64,000 nt of DNA from contig LSYV01000018.1 of NCBI GenBank assembly GCA_001584585.1, positions 550,193-614,192 on the forward strand, written 5' to 3'. Source of the DNA: Gonium pectorale. Taxonomy: Eukaryota > Chlorophyta > Chlorophyceae > Chlamydomonadales > Volvocaceae. The notes below the pieces were generated by a model. That model was not told the origin of the DNA. It searched no databases and saw only the letters and a program-made list of their open reading frames with translations. A program made the translations under genes and the position numbers. Below are positions 24,316 through 36,335 of this stretch, piece after piece (the first letter of the stretch is position 1; every line of letters starts with the position of its first letter).

Positions 24316-26332
24316 CTACGACTGGTCCATCCGGCGGCGCAGGTCCAGGATGTGCCGCCCGACGGGCGTGAACTGCTCCTCCGCCAGCATGCGAGCCACC
24401 TGGTTGGTTGAGGGTGTACGGCAGTTCGTACATCAGTACGGCGGGGTGGTTGACAACGGAGGATGCATCTGCTGCGTAGGCTTCGTGCGGGCACAGCACC
24501 ACTTTGGGCCCCCCAAGAAACCGGCAGTATGGAGCAGCTCCCTACATTGACCCATCCTCAACTTCCTTTTACGGTACTGCTGACCGGTGCCCGGCCGCCT
24601 GGCTCGTTTTGCTCTCTACTCCAGCTCCCTCCGAGCCGCATACTGACCTCCCTGCTCCCCACGAACCCGTTTGAACCCTCCTACCGCCACTGGGTCAACC
24701 TCCTTCTCCCCACCTGCTCCATGCTCTTGAATCCCGCCCAGTCCACCTCGTCCTCCTGCAGCCGCAGCTCCCCGCCGCTGTGCGTGAACTCGAACGCGCA
24801 GCCCCACACATGGCAGTAGCGGTCCTACAGTAACGAGGTGCGACAACGACCGAAGTCAGAAGGTGCGAGGAGTATCCGCACACCGAGCGCCCGGGAAGGG
24901 GAACGGCATGCAGGCAGGGAAAAGGAAAGCAACACAGTTCAGCAGAGTCGGGACCGTTAGTGGACCAGGCTGGATCGGATGCGCCGATGGGGCATGGGCT
25001 ACAGACGCCACTTGCCTGGTAGGGGAACACAAAGAGCCGCCGCAGCCCCCTGCGCGCCTCATCCTCGCTAACGCCTATCTCCTCCGCCAGCTCCCTGCAC
25101 GCGCGTCCACCCGAAAGCGGGAATGCGGCAGTCCGGTGTGACATCCGGTACGAGCTTACGACGGCTTGCACTGGGCAGCCCAAGCCTTCTAAAGTGCACC
25201 GCGACAGGCGGCCGCGGTTGGGGTGTGGGGCGGCAGCGCTCCACAGGAATGAGCATTGGCGCAGTGCGGTATCGGAATGTGGACTGAGGACACCGGTATG
25301 CACATGCAACAGCTGGTGTATCGACTAGGCGAGGGAATAGATTCAGCACCCCAGGACTCCACGGTACCCTCGCGCACCCTTCGACCGAGAGACAGCACAT
25401 GACGTACGACGCGATGCTGCGCGTGCAGTACTGTACGGCACCTACCGTGCTGCCGTGTCCTCGTACTCCTCGCCTGCCCGCACGACCCCGGCGATCACGA
25501 CGTCCCAGTGGCCCGGATACACGTCCTGTAGGGCGGCGGCAGGGCGCAGTATGTGAAGCAGGCCCGCATCAAACAGCCCGTTGAAGCAGGCCCACGTTAA
25601 GCAGTCACGTGTCAAACAGGCAGCCGCGCGGGGGCGCAGGTGGGTGAGGAACAGGCGGCAACCGCAGCCGACGGGGAACGCGAAGCGTGCACCGCATGAA
25701 GCCGGATGGCAGCCCACCAGGCACTCTAACGCAGGGAGGTGGTTTGCCAGCGGGTGAAAGCTGGGGCGCAGGCCCGCGTGCTTCATACCGGTACGGTGCT
25801 TCGTCGCTGGCCTGTGGAACGGCAGGAACAGCGCCGCGCCTTGCGGCACCGCCACCCGGCCCGCACCGCCTCACCTTGCTGCTGCTGCGCTTAGATACAA
25901 GGAGCTCTCCCTCCCGGTTAGACACGAGCACGTACGCCCCCCGTCCCAGCAGGCGGTTGCGGACAGTTACGTCCCGCGGCTCCGCGCCGACCACCCTGTT
26001 GTCCTCGTCCTACAGGGGCGATGTTTGTTCTACATGAGTGGTGTGTATGGGGGGAGGATCATTACTGCGCTAGAACGGTCTTCAGCAGCTTTCCCCCGCT
26101 CGCAGTCCCATGGACGAAGAGATCCATCGTCATCCGCTCACCCCCGAATAGCGGAGATCTTACTCACGACTATAACACACAGCTCCTGCTGTGGCCGCAC
26201 GCTTTTGCAGCTCGCGTGTGCTGACCGATGTATGCTACGCTTGCTCCTTGGCGCCAGGCCACATAATGAATGCCGTTGTCTAATTTGTGACACTGAGTAG
26301 TTGCAGTTGCACAACACCGCGTAAACAGTCAT
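24316..26332 (-). CDS. NUDIX hydrolase, YfcD/IPP-isomerase-like
   Basis: NUDIX enzymes hydrolyse nucleoside diphosphates linked to another moiety; the substrate cannot be told from sequence. Minus-strand exons: 26332-26168 (start uncertain), 26009-25875, 25525-25446, 25094-25016, 24824-24714, 24399-24316, giving 217 residues. The NUDIX box is complete and spans exons 3 and 4: G113, E119, R127-E-L, E131-E132, G134-V135 (core GVVRAGEEYEDTAARELAEE). Flanking landmarks resemble E. coli YfcD: ELCVIV-DEDNRVVGAEPRD, GRGAYVLVSNREGELLVSKR, YPGHWDVVIAG, YCHVWGCAFEF, LQEDEVDWAGF, and an EEQFTPVGRHIL C-terminus. The intron after exon 4 starts GCAAGT, a GC-AG intron. The donor of exon 1 is a strong GTGAGT. 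The first exon is supported by phase and by ELCVIV joining a DEDNRVVG start, but the ATG at 26332 is only the first available. Confidence 0.85.
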
Positions 26333-27003
26333 GGGTGCTGTGTATTGGCTGCAGCCTCCTAAGCCTCGTAGGAAGTGTTGGCACGGGCATCAACAGATTC
26401 ATAATCCTCTGTCCAGCCGCAGTGATGACTGTCAAACGTCAGTACATCAGCCGTACGTCCGTACACGGCACGCCACAACCCTGACTCCTCCACGTTCGCG
26501 CCAACATAGTTTGCCCGCGCGATACAGCTCGGGGTTCGCAAATCAACTGGTTGCAGTCACATCCCAACACCTGGCAGTAAATAGGAGGAACCTGAGGGAG
26601 CCTTCACGCCAGGACAAAGGGGGAGACACTTTGAACTACATTGGCAGCCAGCGTACGCGCCACGCTCGTACTTCGCGCTCTACTGATTGTCTACGGCCCT
26701 TCCAGAATGGAGGCCGCCTCGGCAGCTGCATAAATCCCAACCCTGAAGGGCTCCTGCCATCTCGAGTAAGCCTTTTCGCGCTGTTGCACCGCCCATACCC
26801 ACTGCAAAATGATGGTGTCCTCCTCATGATTGCCACTACGCAACCCAGTACGCTTGGATCTAGGTCCGGAGGCAGTCCGCAGGTCGCGTGCCACAACCAC
26901 CCACTTCCGGCGCCCGAGCCTCTTGGTCCCAGTCAGCCAGTCGGTTAGTTCGATATTCATGGTTCACATATTCTTTCGGGGACCCGTTGCCACTGCATCC
27001 ACG
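26333..27003. other. Spacer between the TMEM14-like and NUDIX genes
   Basis: Both neighbours are on the minus strand, so this should contain the TMEM14-like 3-prime UTR and the NUDIX promoter. No gene or clear signal was seen. Confidence 0.4.
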
Positions 27004-27634
27004 TCAGTTCCCCTTTCGGTGGTGCACTGCCGGCTGCGGCCCAAAGGGACTCAGGCTCCAGACGTAGAAGAGCACCATGCCGGCACTGCCAAGGAACGGG
27101 TGGAGGGCATGCATTGGCGATCTGGCAAATCATCGTGAAAACTCGTATTGGGGAATGAAGGGTTGGCTGATGCTAACAGCAGGCCCCCGCCCGCCGCCCG
27201 AATGCCTTACAAAACCACTACCCCCCCCCGCCGGCCCCAGGACCCAGTGAAGGGTGACACACCTGACGGACGCGATCACAGCAGGCGCCAGCGCGTGTGT
27301 CTTCTCATACCGGCGGAACATCATGTAGGTGAGGCCAGCCGCGACCACTGCGGCAGCGTAAGAGTTAGGATGGCCGAGTGGGCTTACACGGGTTCAAGCA
27401 CGGGGTCTCCCTCCTCACCCAGCCACACTCACCAAGGCTAAGGCCTACAGTCGGCTTGCATACAGCCTTTGTTTTGATGTAGTGCTGCAGGGACGCATAG
27501 GAGAGGGCCCCGAGGACTACTGCGGAGCCCACGCCTCCATACAGAGAGGCCTTGCTGCCCTGAGAAATAAATGCATAGAGGCCGGCAACCGCAAGGAATA
27601 CCGAATAAATGGGAGAAAAGCAGAAGTCATACAT
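27004..27634 (-). CDS. TMEM14/FAX-family small membrane protein
   Basis: The TMEM14 family includes plastid-envelope fatty-acid exporters (FAX) of plants and mitochondrial proteins of animals; all are small with about four membrane helices. Minus-strand exons 27634-27433, 27347-27263 and 27085-27004 keep phase and give 122 residues, normal for the non-plastid or short forms. Hydrophobic stretches in order: SPIYSVFLAVAGLYAFI, then the family-typical small-residue turn SKASLYGGVGSAVVLGALSY, then VVAAGLTYMMFRRY, then ALAPAVIASV running into SAGMVLFYVW. The protein ends VHHRKGN. There is no obvious chloroplast transit peptide, so its membrane is undetermined. The start is the first ATG and the helix begins soon after it, so an N-terminal exon is not needed. 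Confidence 0.85.
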
Positions 27635-28875
27635 GTTTGGTCGGGAGTGATATTAGAAGTTATCTAATGGCAATTGGAAGAATTAGACATGAAAGTTGAG
27701 AGGCTCGGGATGCCTATGTGGATTCCGTTACCGTTGTGGGCGTGTCGGAGCAAGGCACGGCCAAGATGAATAGGGACGTTGTGAGGAGGAAAGAAGGGGC
27801 CAGTCATACGCACGGGCCAACGAAAGCCACCGTTCCTCCGTGGCAGGTAGGGGCTGGTATATGTATGCTGGGGTCATAGCGCGGGCGAGTGGACGGCGGA
27901 TTACTGTCGGGCGGAGTGAGATTCAGACGGCGCCATGTTTGTCGATTTAGGTAAGGTTGGCTTGCGTTGCGCGCTGGCAGAGGTCTGCCATTCCGCGAGA
28001 AAGCTGTTCTATGTCCTGGCCTGTGTGCGGACAGGTTGCGGTGCAAACCCGTGAGGTATTGCACGAAGCTGCCGAAGATTTGTTACCCAGCGGTTACCAT
28101 GTCATGCCAGGATACGTGTAGTAGTGATCGTTTCCCTGCCTCGCAGGTTAGCCCCTTCATCCCCCCGCCTACCTCCCATTCCCCTCGTGTCGCACCCCTG
28201 ATCCTTCACAGGGCCAACACCAGCAGCGCCAACCAGTGGTTATTCGCAACGAGCACAGACACTGCGCATCACGCACATAGAAGTAAGAGGGAAATGACCT
28301 CCCCCCCAAACACATCACAACCCCTCAAAGCACAGGGTCCTCACAGCGTGGATTTCACTACGGGTGGGAGGCTGGGAGCCCGGAGCCGCCGTAAGTCAGC
28401 TTGGAGCAGGCCGTTTTGGCAGGAACAAAACAATCCGTAGGCTTGATTTGCCACACCACACCCGTACAAGGACAAGGAAGTTCACGACGTGTCTTTTGTT
28501 TGGGTCGAAGTACATTTTTACGAAATCCTGGCAAGTTGCCTTGTTGTGTACACGTATGTTCTTTGATAGCGTGCACCTTCAGAGCCTGAAACCTCTCTCA
28601 CTTTGCTGCAGTGCCGGCTTGCGGTTCCGCTTTCAACGGGATCCCTAGAAGCAGGGACCACACGCAGTGCACATTGTTTTAGCCAGAATCGATATGATGC
28701 ATACCAACACTGTTGACGTTGCGTGATAAAGTTGAGTCATGGTGAGGATGTCGCTCCAGGATACCAGCTTACCAATTGATATTTAGGAATGTCAAAGCTG
28801 CACGAAAAGAGCGACTCCCTGTTGCTCACGTTTTCCCCGGCCCCTGTTCCCCCGCAGGCTGTTTGTAGCAGCAAG
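27635..28875. other. Spacer between divergent TMEM14-like and SPL1-like genes
   Basis: Promoters of two divergent genes should lie here. I searched both strands for an SBP zinc-finger box (Cys/His pattern with a basic tail) that might belong to the next gene and saw none. Small ORFs lack family resemblance. An upstream exon of the SPL1-like gene could begin at 28858, the acceptor seen there. Confidence 0.45.
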
Positions 28876-31800
28876 ATGAAGGGCGCTCCCCTGAATACCC
28901 TGCTTGGGGGCGAGGCGGGCGGGTAAGCGAGAGTTCCGGGCAAGCACGATGGGCCTCCACACCACTGTTCTGCTGACCCGCGACCGCCCCGTCTTTAATG
29001 AAGGGACGACCGCCGAGGCGGCGAGGGCTCCAATGGCGAGCACGTCGAGCATACCCTGTCACCCGCACCGGCCTTGCACTCCAGCGACCAAAGCGACACG
29101 GGCTTCCTAAGGCGGCGCATCTCGGATTTGGCCTATGTGCTCACCGTCAGCCTGATTTTCCCGCTTTACTGGGCGAAGGCCATGGACGCACGGCTGTGCA
29201 CCGTGGGGGCGGGTGCCGAGCACGGCAAGTCTGATCCTTGGATCATGGATCCTCCCCCGACCTCTTGGATCCAGTCCTGGCCATGCTCCGGCAGCCAACT
29301 CGCCAAGCTGGCCTACGTCGCTTCGTCGCCGGGGCCCCTCCTGCGGAGCCTGTTCTGGCCCTGCTGGCTATCAGGTGCGCCTAGGCCAGCTCAGCTGGCA
29401 GCGGCTGTGGTGGCTGATGGGTGGTGGAACCGGATGGCGACCAAGGGCTCTCAAGGGTCCGTGCGTTAAGTGGGCCAAGCGGTGTTTGGACTTTGAAGCA
29501 GGTGGTGCTGAGAAGGGCGGGCTGGGGCTGCAGCCGCGGCGCTGCGCTGTCTGTAGCACCACGTGGGCGAAGAGCAGAGTGCACATGCATAGGGATCCCG
29601 AACGTCTGACGATCGCCGCCCTGAACGCAGAGCTGCACTTCACATCGACCTTCACGCTGGTGGTTCTGGGCGGCCTGCTCATGGTGGCCTTGATACCCAC
29701 CTCGGAGTACAAGTCTTCAAACCCATGGAGGTACGGCAGGCGTACCAGAAGTACTGCTAATCACATGCACACATGCACACACTCCTTGTTGCAAAACAGC
29801 AATGAATTGTCTCTCCTGAGTGCCCGCCCGGCATGGACCCAAACGTGTTGCAGGGTTGCCTGGGCGATCACGTGCAAGGCGCACATCAAGGCGGTGCCAA
29901 TCGTGGTGCGCCTGCTGCGGCCCGGCACGCCCTGGCCGCTGGCGGTCGCACAAAACCTGCACACCGAGGGCGCTGGCACCCTGTTCCTGTCGTTCGGCGT
30001 GTCGGTAAGCGCTGACTGCTCCGCCTTGGGCAGAGTGCTTGCAGAGTTGCTCCGCCCTGGGCCTTTTCGGAGCCCAGCACCTTCGTTCCGTGGGCTTCAC
30101 ATTCCGTGTTGGTCCGGCTGTCTGCGGCCCCTATCCATCGCATCGCCCCGGGGGCAGCCGGGGAAGGCTCCTCACGACGTGATCTCCCCAACCATGGTCT
30201 CTTCAATGTGGGAGCCCTACCCGCCGCCGCCGCTGCATGCGCCGGGTGTCCCCCAAGATCGCTGCCCCGGTAGCCCCACAACTGACTGTGGCGTCGCCTA
30301 CCATACCAACTGACAGCTGCTGCAAACGCCCGCTCCTGGCCTTCCTCCGCCAGTGACCTCCCCCTTCCATGCCCCCGCCGCTGCCCTGCCGCCCCCGCAG
30401 CTACCCGTGCCGGCCCAGGCGGTGGTGTCGCTGCTGGACGTGCTCGAGTTGGCCCTCATCGTCCTGACCTTCGGGCAGCCCTGGCCCTTCCCGGTGTCGC
30501 CCATGGGGCTGGTGCTGCGCCAGATGGTCGCGGGCGTGGTGGCCGTGGGCGTCAGCGCCTTCCTGCATGGCGGCTTCACGGGTGGGTGTCCCTGCGCCGT
30601 GCGCCGAGGGTGCAGAACGTGGCCAGAGCAGAGAGATACGTGCCTGGTGCCCAGCCGCGATGACGGTTGCAAACTTGCAAGCAAACAGACGAAAACTCGC
30701 CCCTCAGCGGCATGGCGCTGGCTTCGCAGATGTCGCTTGAACGCGCTGGGGAAGAGGGGCTCTTCGGAGGTTGTTAGGCGTTTGTGTGTGCGTGATAGGG
30801 GGAGGGGACGGCCTGGTTGTCACACGGTGCAGTGGGCCACACATGCAGCGTAGCTATGGTATATGTACTCACGGCTACCTGCTTCATCGGCGCCTGCACG
30901 GTCTAACTGCTGGGATCCTGGGTATGCACTGCAGGCCGCAGGCGGCATCGCACACAACGGTCCCGGGCCGACGAGAGCTGCACGCCCTCGGCACGCGATG
31001 CCTGCGCAGCCGCCGTGGACGATGGCTGCGGCGGCAAGGACAGCTCCTGCGACTCCGCAGCAGCCGCAAGCACAGCGCCATACCGGCTTCAGGAAGCCCC
31101 AGAGGCTGCGGCCGCTTTGTGTGCTGCTGCTGCTGCCGTGGCTGCTGGCGGGCCGGCCGTCGCCGACGGCGCGCTGCCGGGCAACGGCGATTTGGACGCC
31201 GCCGCCACGCGAACGCGCCAACTGTTCGAGCTGGCCACATGCCTGACCACAGCAGTGGCGGGCGCCGGTGACAACGTCGACGTCGGCCCCGACGCTGGCG
31301 GCAGACCGCGGGCGGTCCACGGCGGCGGTGTTGCCCGCTACAGCAGCCCCCTGGCCATCACCACCGTACGACTCAAGCTGCCAGATGTCGAGCCCTGGCA
31401 GCTCCAGGACGGCATTCGCCAGCGAGTGGCGAAGGCCGTCGCCTCCGCCGGCGGGGGCACCGCCGCCGCCGGCGTCGCCGTCAACGTCGCCGTGCGCAGC
31501 GGCTGCGTTGAGCTCCATTTGGACCTCCTTCGCAGCGCTGCCGGCATGGCGGCGGAGGCAGCGGAGTCGAGTGCGCTGGGCTTGCTGCCGCACGCGCCCG
31601 TGCCGGTTGAGCAGCAACGCATGGTTTGCAGCATCCTGGATGTGCTGGGCCTCCCTCCTGGCTACGATGCGACCGTCCGTGCGCAGGTGGGGCAGCATTT
31701 GCTCACGCTGACGCCGGCGGCGCCCGCCGCAGCTGACGACGGCAACTGCGGTGGCGGCGGCGGCGCCGCCGCCGCTGCCTGGGCGGTGCTGGGCACGCGG

Positions 31801-34800
31801 CGGCTGCAGGCCAACGAGGTGCCCTGGGTGTCGCGCGTGGAGCCTGCGGCCGTGGTGCCGGCAGCAGGGGTTGACGGGAGCCCAGGAGATGACGGCGCGG
31901 CGACCGCGATGCGCCTGACGGTGTGCGGCCCTGCCGAGCGGCTGGCACGCGCACACGAGGACGCGGAACTCGAGCTGCTCGCCATGTTTGAGGGCAACTT
32001 CCTGCGAGTACTGGAGGGACGCTGGGGGGCGATGCAGGGCCTCCCGACCGCCGCCGACGGGGCCGGCGCCGCCGCCTGGCGTTGCGAGGTGGCTCCCGCC
32101 GGCTGCTGCGAGCGGGAGTTGGTGATGAGGTTGGCTGTGCCGCGCGGCCGCTCGGGCATCGTGCGGCTGGTGCTCGTGCGGCGCGGCACGTCGGGGCAGG
32201 GTCGGTCGCTGCTGCTCCTCCGGCCGGAGGAGGCGGCGCTGGCGGCGGAGGTGGTGGAGCTGCAGCGTCGCACGGCGGCTGCAGCGATGGCAGCAGCGGC
32301 GCTGGCGGGGCTGGGCGACTGCACGGCTGCCGGGCCGACGGCCAGCAGCGTGGACCGGTTCGTGGAGGACCTTGGCCGTTGGCTGCAGTACCGGGACTTC
32401 TGGCTGACGGAGGCGGCGGAGGCCGAGGCCGAGGCGGCGGCAGTGGCGGCGCAGGGTGAGGTCGCCAGCAGCTCCTGCACCAGCAGCGTGACGGCCACCC
32501 CGGTGACCAACGCCCGGCACCACCACCGCCGCAGCAGCTGGCCGCGCGCAGGCGCGCTGCTCAGGCTGCTGAGCCTGGGCGGTGCCCGGAGGAACCCGGC
32601 TGTCGGCGGTGCGACCGTATCGCTGCCGATGACGGCAGCCACCGCAGCGGCGGCGTCCATGTCAGACGGCGCGGTCGCTGCGGCGCTGGGCGTTCTGCAC
32701 GGACCCACGCGCGGGGCGGTCAGCGACTGTAGCTGCGGTGCGTGTCCTAAGGCCGTCGCCACCACCTCCACAAAGGCGAGCGGGGCATCGGTAACGGCGG
32801 CTGGCCACACGGATTCCCCCCAAGTGGGGCCATCAGGCCCAATGTCGCAAACGGAGAAGCGGCTGGGCCACAGAGAGCAGTCACGGGGCTGGGAGCTCTC
32901 GAGCTTCCGCACCGTGTCGTACCAGGAGGATATGCGGCGGGTGCGGCGCTCATTGGTGGAGTTTGCGCTGGAGCAGCGCTGCCCCGCCATCGCCGCGACG
33001 CTGCTGGCGGCCCACTCCGTACCGGCGGCGGCGCGGGCGCGAGGCGCTGGGCCAGGCGCGGATGCGGACGCTGCCCGGTGCGGCGGCAGCGGCGGAGCAG
33101 CAGCAGCAGCCGATGGTGTTGAGCAGCTGCTGCAGCTTGCGGAGGCGAGCCGTGCCGCCAGCCCTGACGGCCTGACGTTGCTGCACCGCGCCGTGCGCAG
33201 CGGCGACGCCGCCACTGTAGGCGCGCTGCTCCGTGCGGCCTCCTCCCTGTCTGTCTCCGCTGCCTCTCCCACATCGCCGGCGGTGGGGTTGCCGCTGCCG
33301 CCGCCGCCCAGTCGGTATTGCTGCCTTGCGTCCTGGGACCTGGCCGACGCGTACGGTCTCACGCCGCTGCACTACCTTGCTGTACTGCCGGACGGCGGCA
33401 CGCTGGCGCGTGCCGTACTGGTCTCTGAGCAGGAGGCGCTGGGGCTCTGGGGTGTGGAGCGCCCTGGGATGCCGTCGCCGGCGTCCTTTGCGCGGGACAA
33501 CGGCTTGCAGCTAGACGTGGCGGCGCTGCAGGCGCAGCCACTCGAGGAGCGGCGACCGGCCAAGGATGAGGAGGCCAAGGGCGGGGCACAGGCCGGCGGC
33601 GCCCAGGAGTGAGTGATGCTGGAGGGGAATGGGGCGTTGGGGCCTGGGCCGTCATTGCCCTTGCGTGCATACCTGAGGGTCGTCCTGAACGCGATTGGGC
33701 AGGGGTACATGCGCGGAGGGACAAATGGGATTAACGCCACAAGCCGGCCTGGCTGTCCATGTTGGGCCCTAGGCGCGCCGTAGCTCCCGTTTTCCTACCT
33801 TTCACAAAGTCATCGCAAAGTCAGCTTCGGCTCATGCCACATGCAGGAATGTCGCGGTGGGGCCTTCGTCGGCCGACCCGCCGCCCACGCGCTCGTCCCT
33901 TATCTGTAGCGGGGACGGCAAGGGCGCGGACGGCGGCCTGGGCTGCCTTGGAAATGAGGGCACGAGCCTCGCCTCCGTTGTCACCGCGCTCTCCGCCTCC
34001 GCCTCCTCGTCGCCGCTGCCGCTGTGGCTGCTGCTGGGGCACGGCGTGGCCTGCGTCGTGGGGCTGCTGCAGGTACCGTAGCTGGGGGCCGTGGCTCAAC
34101 CGGCTTCCTGGGCGGGGGGGGGGGCGCGGGGCGGCGGGACCTTGCTCATGCCCATCTTGGCGAGCCCCAGCACGCTGCAGAGGAGAGCGAGTGAGACATA
34201 GCGCGACAAACGGATTACGGCGTGGGGCCGTCGTTGCTGGCCCGGTATAGTGGGTCGCGCTTGGGTGGTTTGCCGCCAGCTGAGGGCTCCAGCAGCGTCC
34301 AGGTGGCATGCGCCGCGTGCTTTCCCCCACCCTGTCCAGCACGCACTCTACATGCATGATTCGCCCCATCGCTGCTTCGCGAGCGATCGCTGTGACAACC
34401 CATTTGTGCGCCCCGCCCGCCCCTCTGCTCCCTTCCTCCCTCCTGCCCTACTGCAGCGCCGCGCGCGCTGCGGCCTGTCGGTCTTGCCCCTGGCGCTCCA
34501 CACCGCCAGCGCCCTGCTCTCCCTCCTCGCCTGCATCCCGCTGCAACAGTCATCGCCCCATCCCGCCGTTGCTGGCGACGGCTGCACCCGCGGCTGCTCG
34601 CCCGCGGCCTCGCCGCGGCGCTCACGTCGCCTCGCCTCCGGCGGCGTCGCCTGGGCTCTACAGCTCCTGGCGCTAGCTGCGCTGGTGTCCCAGACGCGGG
34701 GCCTGGCACGGGTGTGGCCCCTCGGAGAGCTCGCGCCGGCAGAGGCACTGCTGGCAGAGGCAGAGACCGCTACCGCCGTCGCCGACAATTCAGCGAAAGA

Positions 34801-35242
34801 CGTATGTGCTGGCGGCGGGGCGCTGTACAACGGCCTCGTGGTGCTCCATTACGTCCTGGCGGTTTCCTTGGCACCTGGTTCTCACGCGCTGCAGAAGATT
34901 TTGGCCGTTCAGGCGGTCGAGCTGGTGGCGTGCCTCGGGCTGAGCTGCTGCACGGCCCTACGCCACAGCCACTTCTACACCGCGATGGCGGCGCGCCCAT
35001 TTGCGCCCGCGGCTGGCGCCGGCGGGGAAGGGGCGGCAGCAGCGTGGTGCGCCGACGGGGGTACGGGCGTGGGTGGCGAGGGCGCAGTGGCGGAAGGCGC
35101 CTGCAGGGCGCTGGCCCTGGCGCACAGCGTGGTGGCCCTGTTCGGGTGGGGCTGGGCCCTGCGCGCAGCGGCGGCAACGGCTCTTGTTGTTGCTACAGAG
35201 CTGCTGGTGCAGGGTCGGAGCGCATGGCGCTCCGTAAAATAG
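28876..35242 (+). CDS. SBP-less SPL1/CRR1-like ankyrin multipass membrane protein
   Basis: Function unknown. Exons: 28858/28876-28922, 29085-29374, 29631-29730, 29854-30004, 30401-30581, 30935-33608, 33847-34072, 34457-35242; all phases agree, giving about 1,484 residues. Residues ~29-256 hold several hydrophobic segments (LAYVLTVSLIFPLYWA, FTLVVLGGLLMVALI, LLDVLELALIVLTFG, MVAGVVAVGVSAFLHGG). Residues ~394-455 (31345-31530) resemble the segment after the SBP box in plant SPL1/SPL12/SPL14: ITTVRLKLPDVEPWQLQDGI then VRSGCVELHLDLL, against the plant KLFG..P..L and RPGCV..L pattern. Later come RRSLVEFALEQRCPAIAATLL, ankyrin repeats (LTLLHRAVRSGDAATVGALL at ~33170, YGLTPLHYLAVL at ~33350), and from ~1200 to the end some six hydrophobic helices. 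The order matches the back half of SPL1-class proteins, which also end in ankyrin repeats and a membrane helix. The ORF seems to stop at 33612, but the stop overlaps a perfect GTGAGT donor and the next exon joins in phase. The start ATG is uncertain. Confidence 0.72.
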
Positions 35243-36335
35243 CGCTTGGGTGTTAGGACATTTGCATGGGCGCTCAGGCATGCGCACTGGCTGGTGCCAG
35301 AGGTGCGGGAGTGCAGGCTCGCCCACACGCCTGTGCTGTTTGGTAGGAAATACGCTTAGTTGGTAGGGCGAGCATACCGGTGTGCGCTGAGCGAAGCCGT
35401 AGCCGTCATGCCGACATTGCACCTGACGTGTCCTGTGGTGTACGGGACAGCCGTGCTCGCAGCACTGTCGCATACACTCTGGCTGGGGCCCGTCTCCTGT
35501 GTGACTGACCGGGGTTTGTCGTCCAGGCGCACGGCGTAAGTGCCGTGCGCCTTGCTTGTAGGTCGTAGTATGGTTTGACCGATTTCGGTGGGCTATGGAC
35601 TGATCAGGCGAGGGTATGGGGCGCGGCAAAGGCAAACTCATCGTTTTGAATGGATGGAGCGTTACGGGTGAGAGTCACTGCCTATATCTCAGGCTAGAGC
35701 TGGACACATTCTTCCTACCCCTGCCATCCTGCCAGGCCGCGTTTGCTGTGGCTTTGTGGCTCAGTCTGCCAGAGTCAACGAGTAATATACCGCATTCTTT
35801 GTAGCATGCTCCGTCGCGTGGATGGAGAACAGCTGTTGATTAATCGTAATGCGGTCGGATGTTACTGCTACACAAGACGCGTTACCCACGTGGGAGATGT
35901 AACGTGCAGCTGTGCGGTGCCGTCGGTGACGCAGGTAATGGCACGATACACCTTTGCAGCTCATCGCGGAGCAGGGAGCTCACCTTTGCCGTGCCGGTCG
36001 TTTGAAACCGTGGGCATGACCGTGGGAGGTCTTGCGCTCTTTGCTTGAGGTGCTTGTCAGCATTGTTCTCAGCGGGAAACGTGCACCAGTTTGCTATTTC
36101 GCGCACGGCCCCTGATCTGCCCCTGCATAGGTATTGGTATTCCTATGAGTCTATACCGCTTCCACGAAATGTACGGAAACCGGACCGGCCGCGTGGCCTG
36201 TGTGCACAAGTACGGAGGCGTACGGCTTACGAGAGGTGTGGACGGCGGTCTGAGACAAGGCATTCAGAGGCAGGCAGCCCGAACAAACTTCCAAAGCTGT
36301 TTCCCGACTACTGAGGCCCAAGCTCTCGCAGCGCC
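35243..36335. other. Spacer between SPL1-like and PES-like genes
   Basis: This tandem-oriented intergenic region holds the 3-prime UTR of the first gene and the promoter of the second. GC is lower than in the exons. I saw no TGTAA motif, no TATA box and no gene. Confidence 0.4.

Noticed and set aside
23462..24550. Overlapping 306- and 346-codon ORFs on opposite strands
   Set aside because: GC-driven open frames in repetitive 3-prime flank; no conserved motif, no splice context, and they overlap the NUDIX last exon.
27967..28440. 157-codon plus ORF as a candidate SBP-box exon for the SPL1-like gene
   Set aside because: It has several cysteines but lacks the SBP Cys/His spacing and the basic nuclear-localisation tail.
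30820..33362. Two long minus-strand ORFs (568 and 566 codons) opposite the SPL1-like main exon
   Set aside because: They are antisense shadows of a GC-rich exon: composition is Arg/Ala/Ser/His-rich, there are no domains, and the plus-strand frame has the ankyrin and SPL-like motifs.
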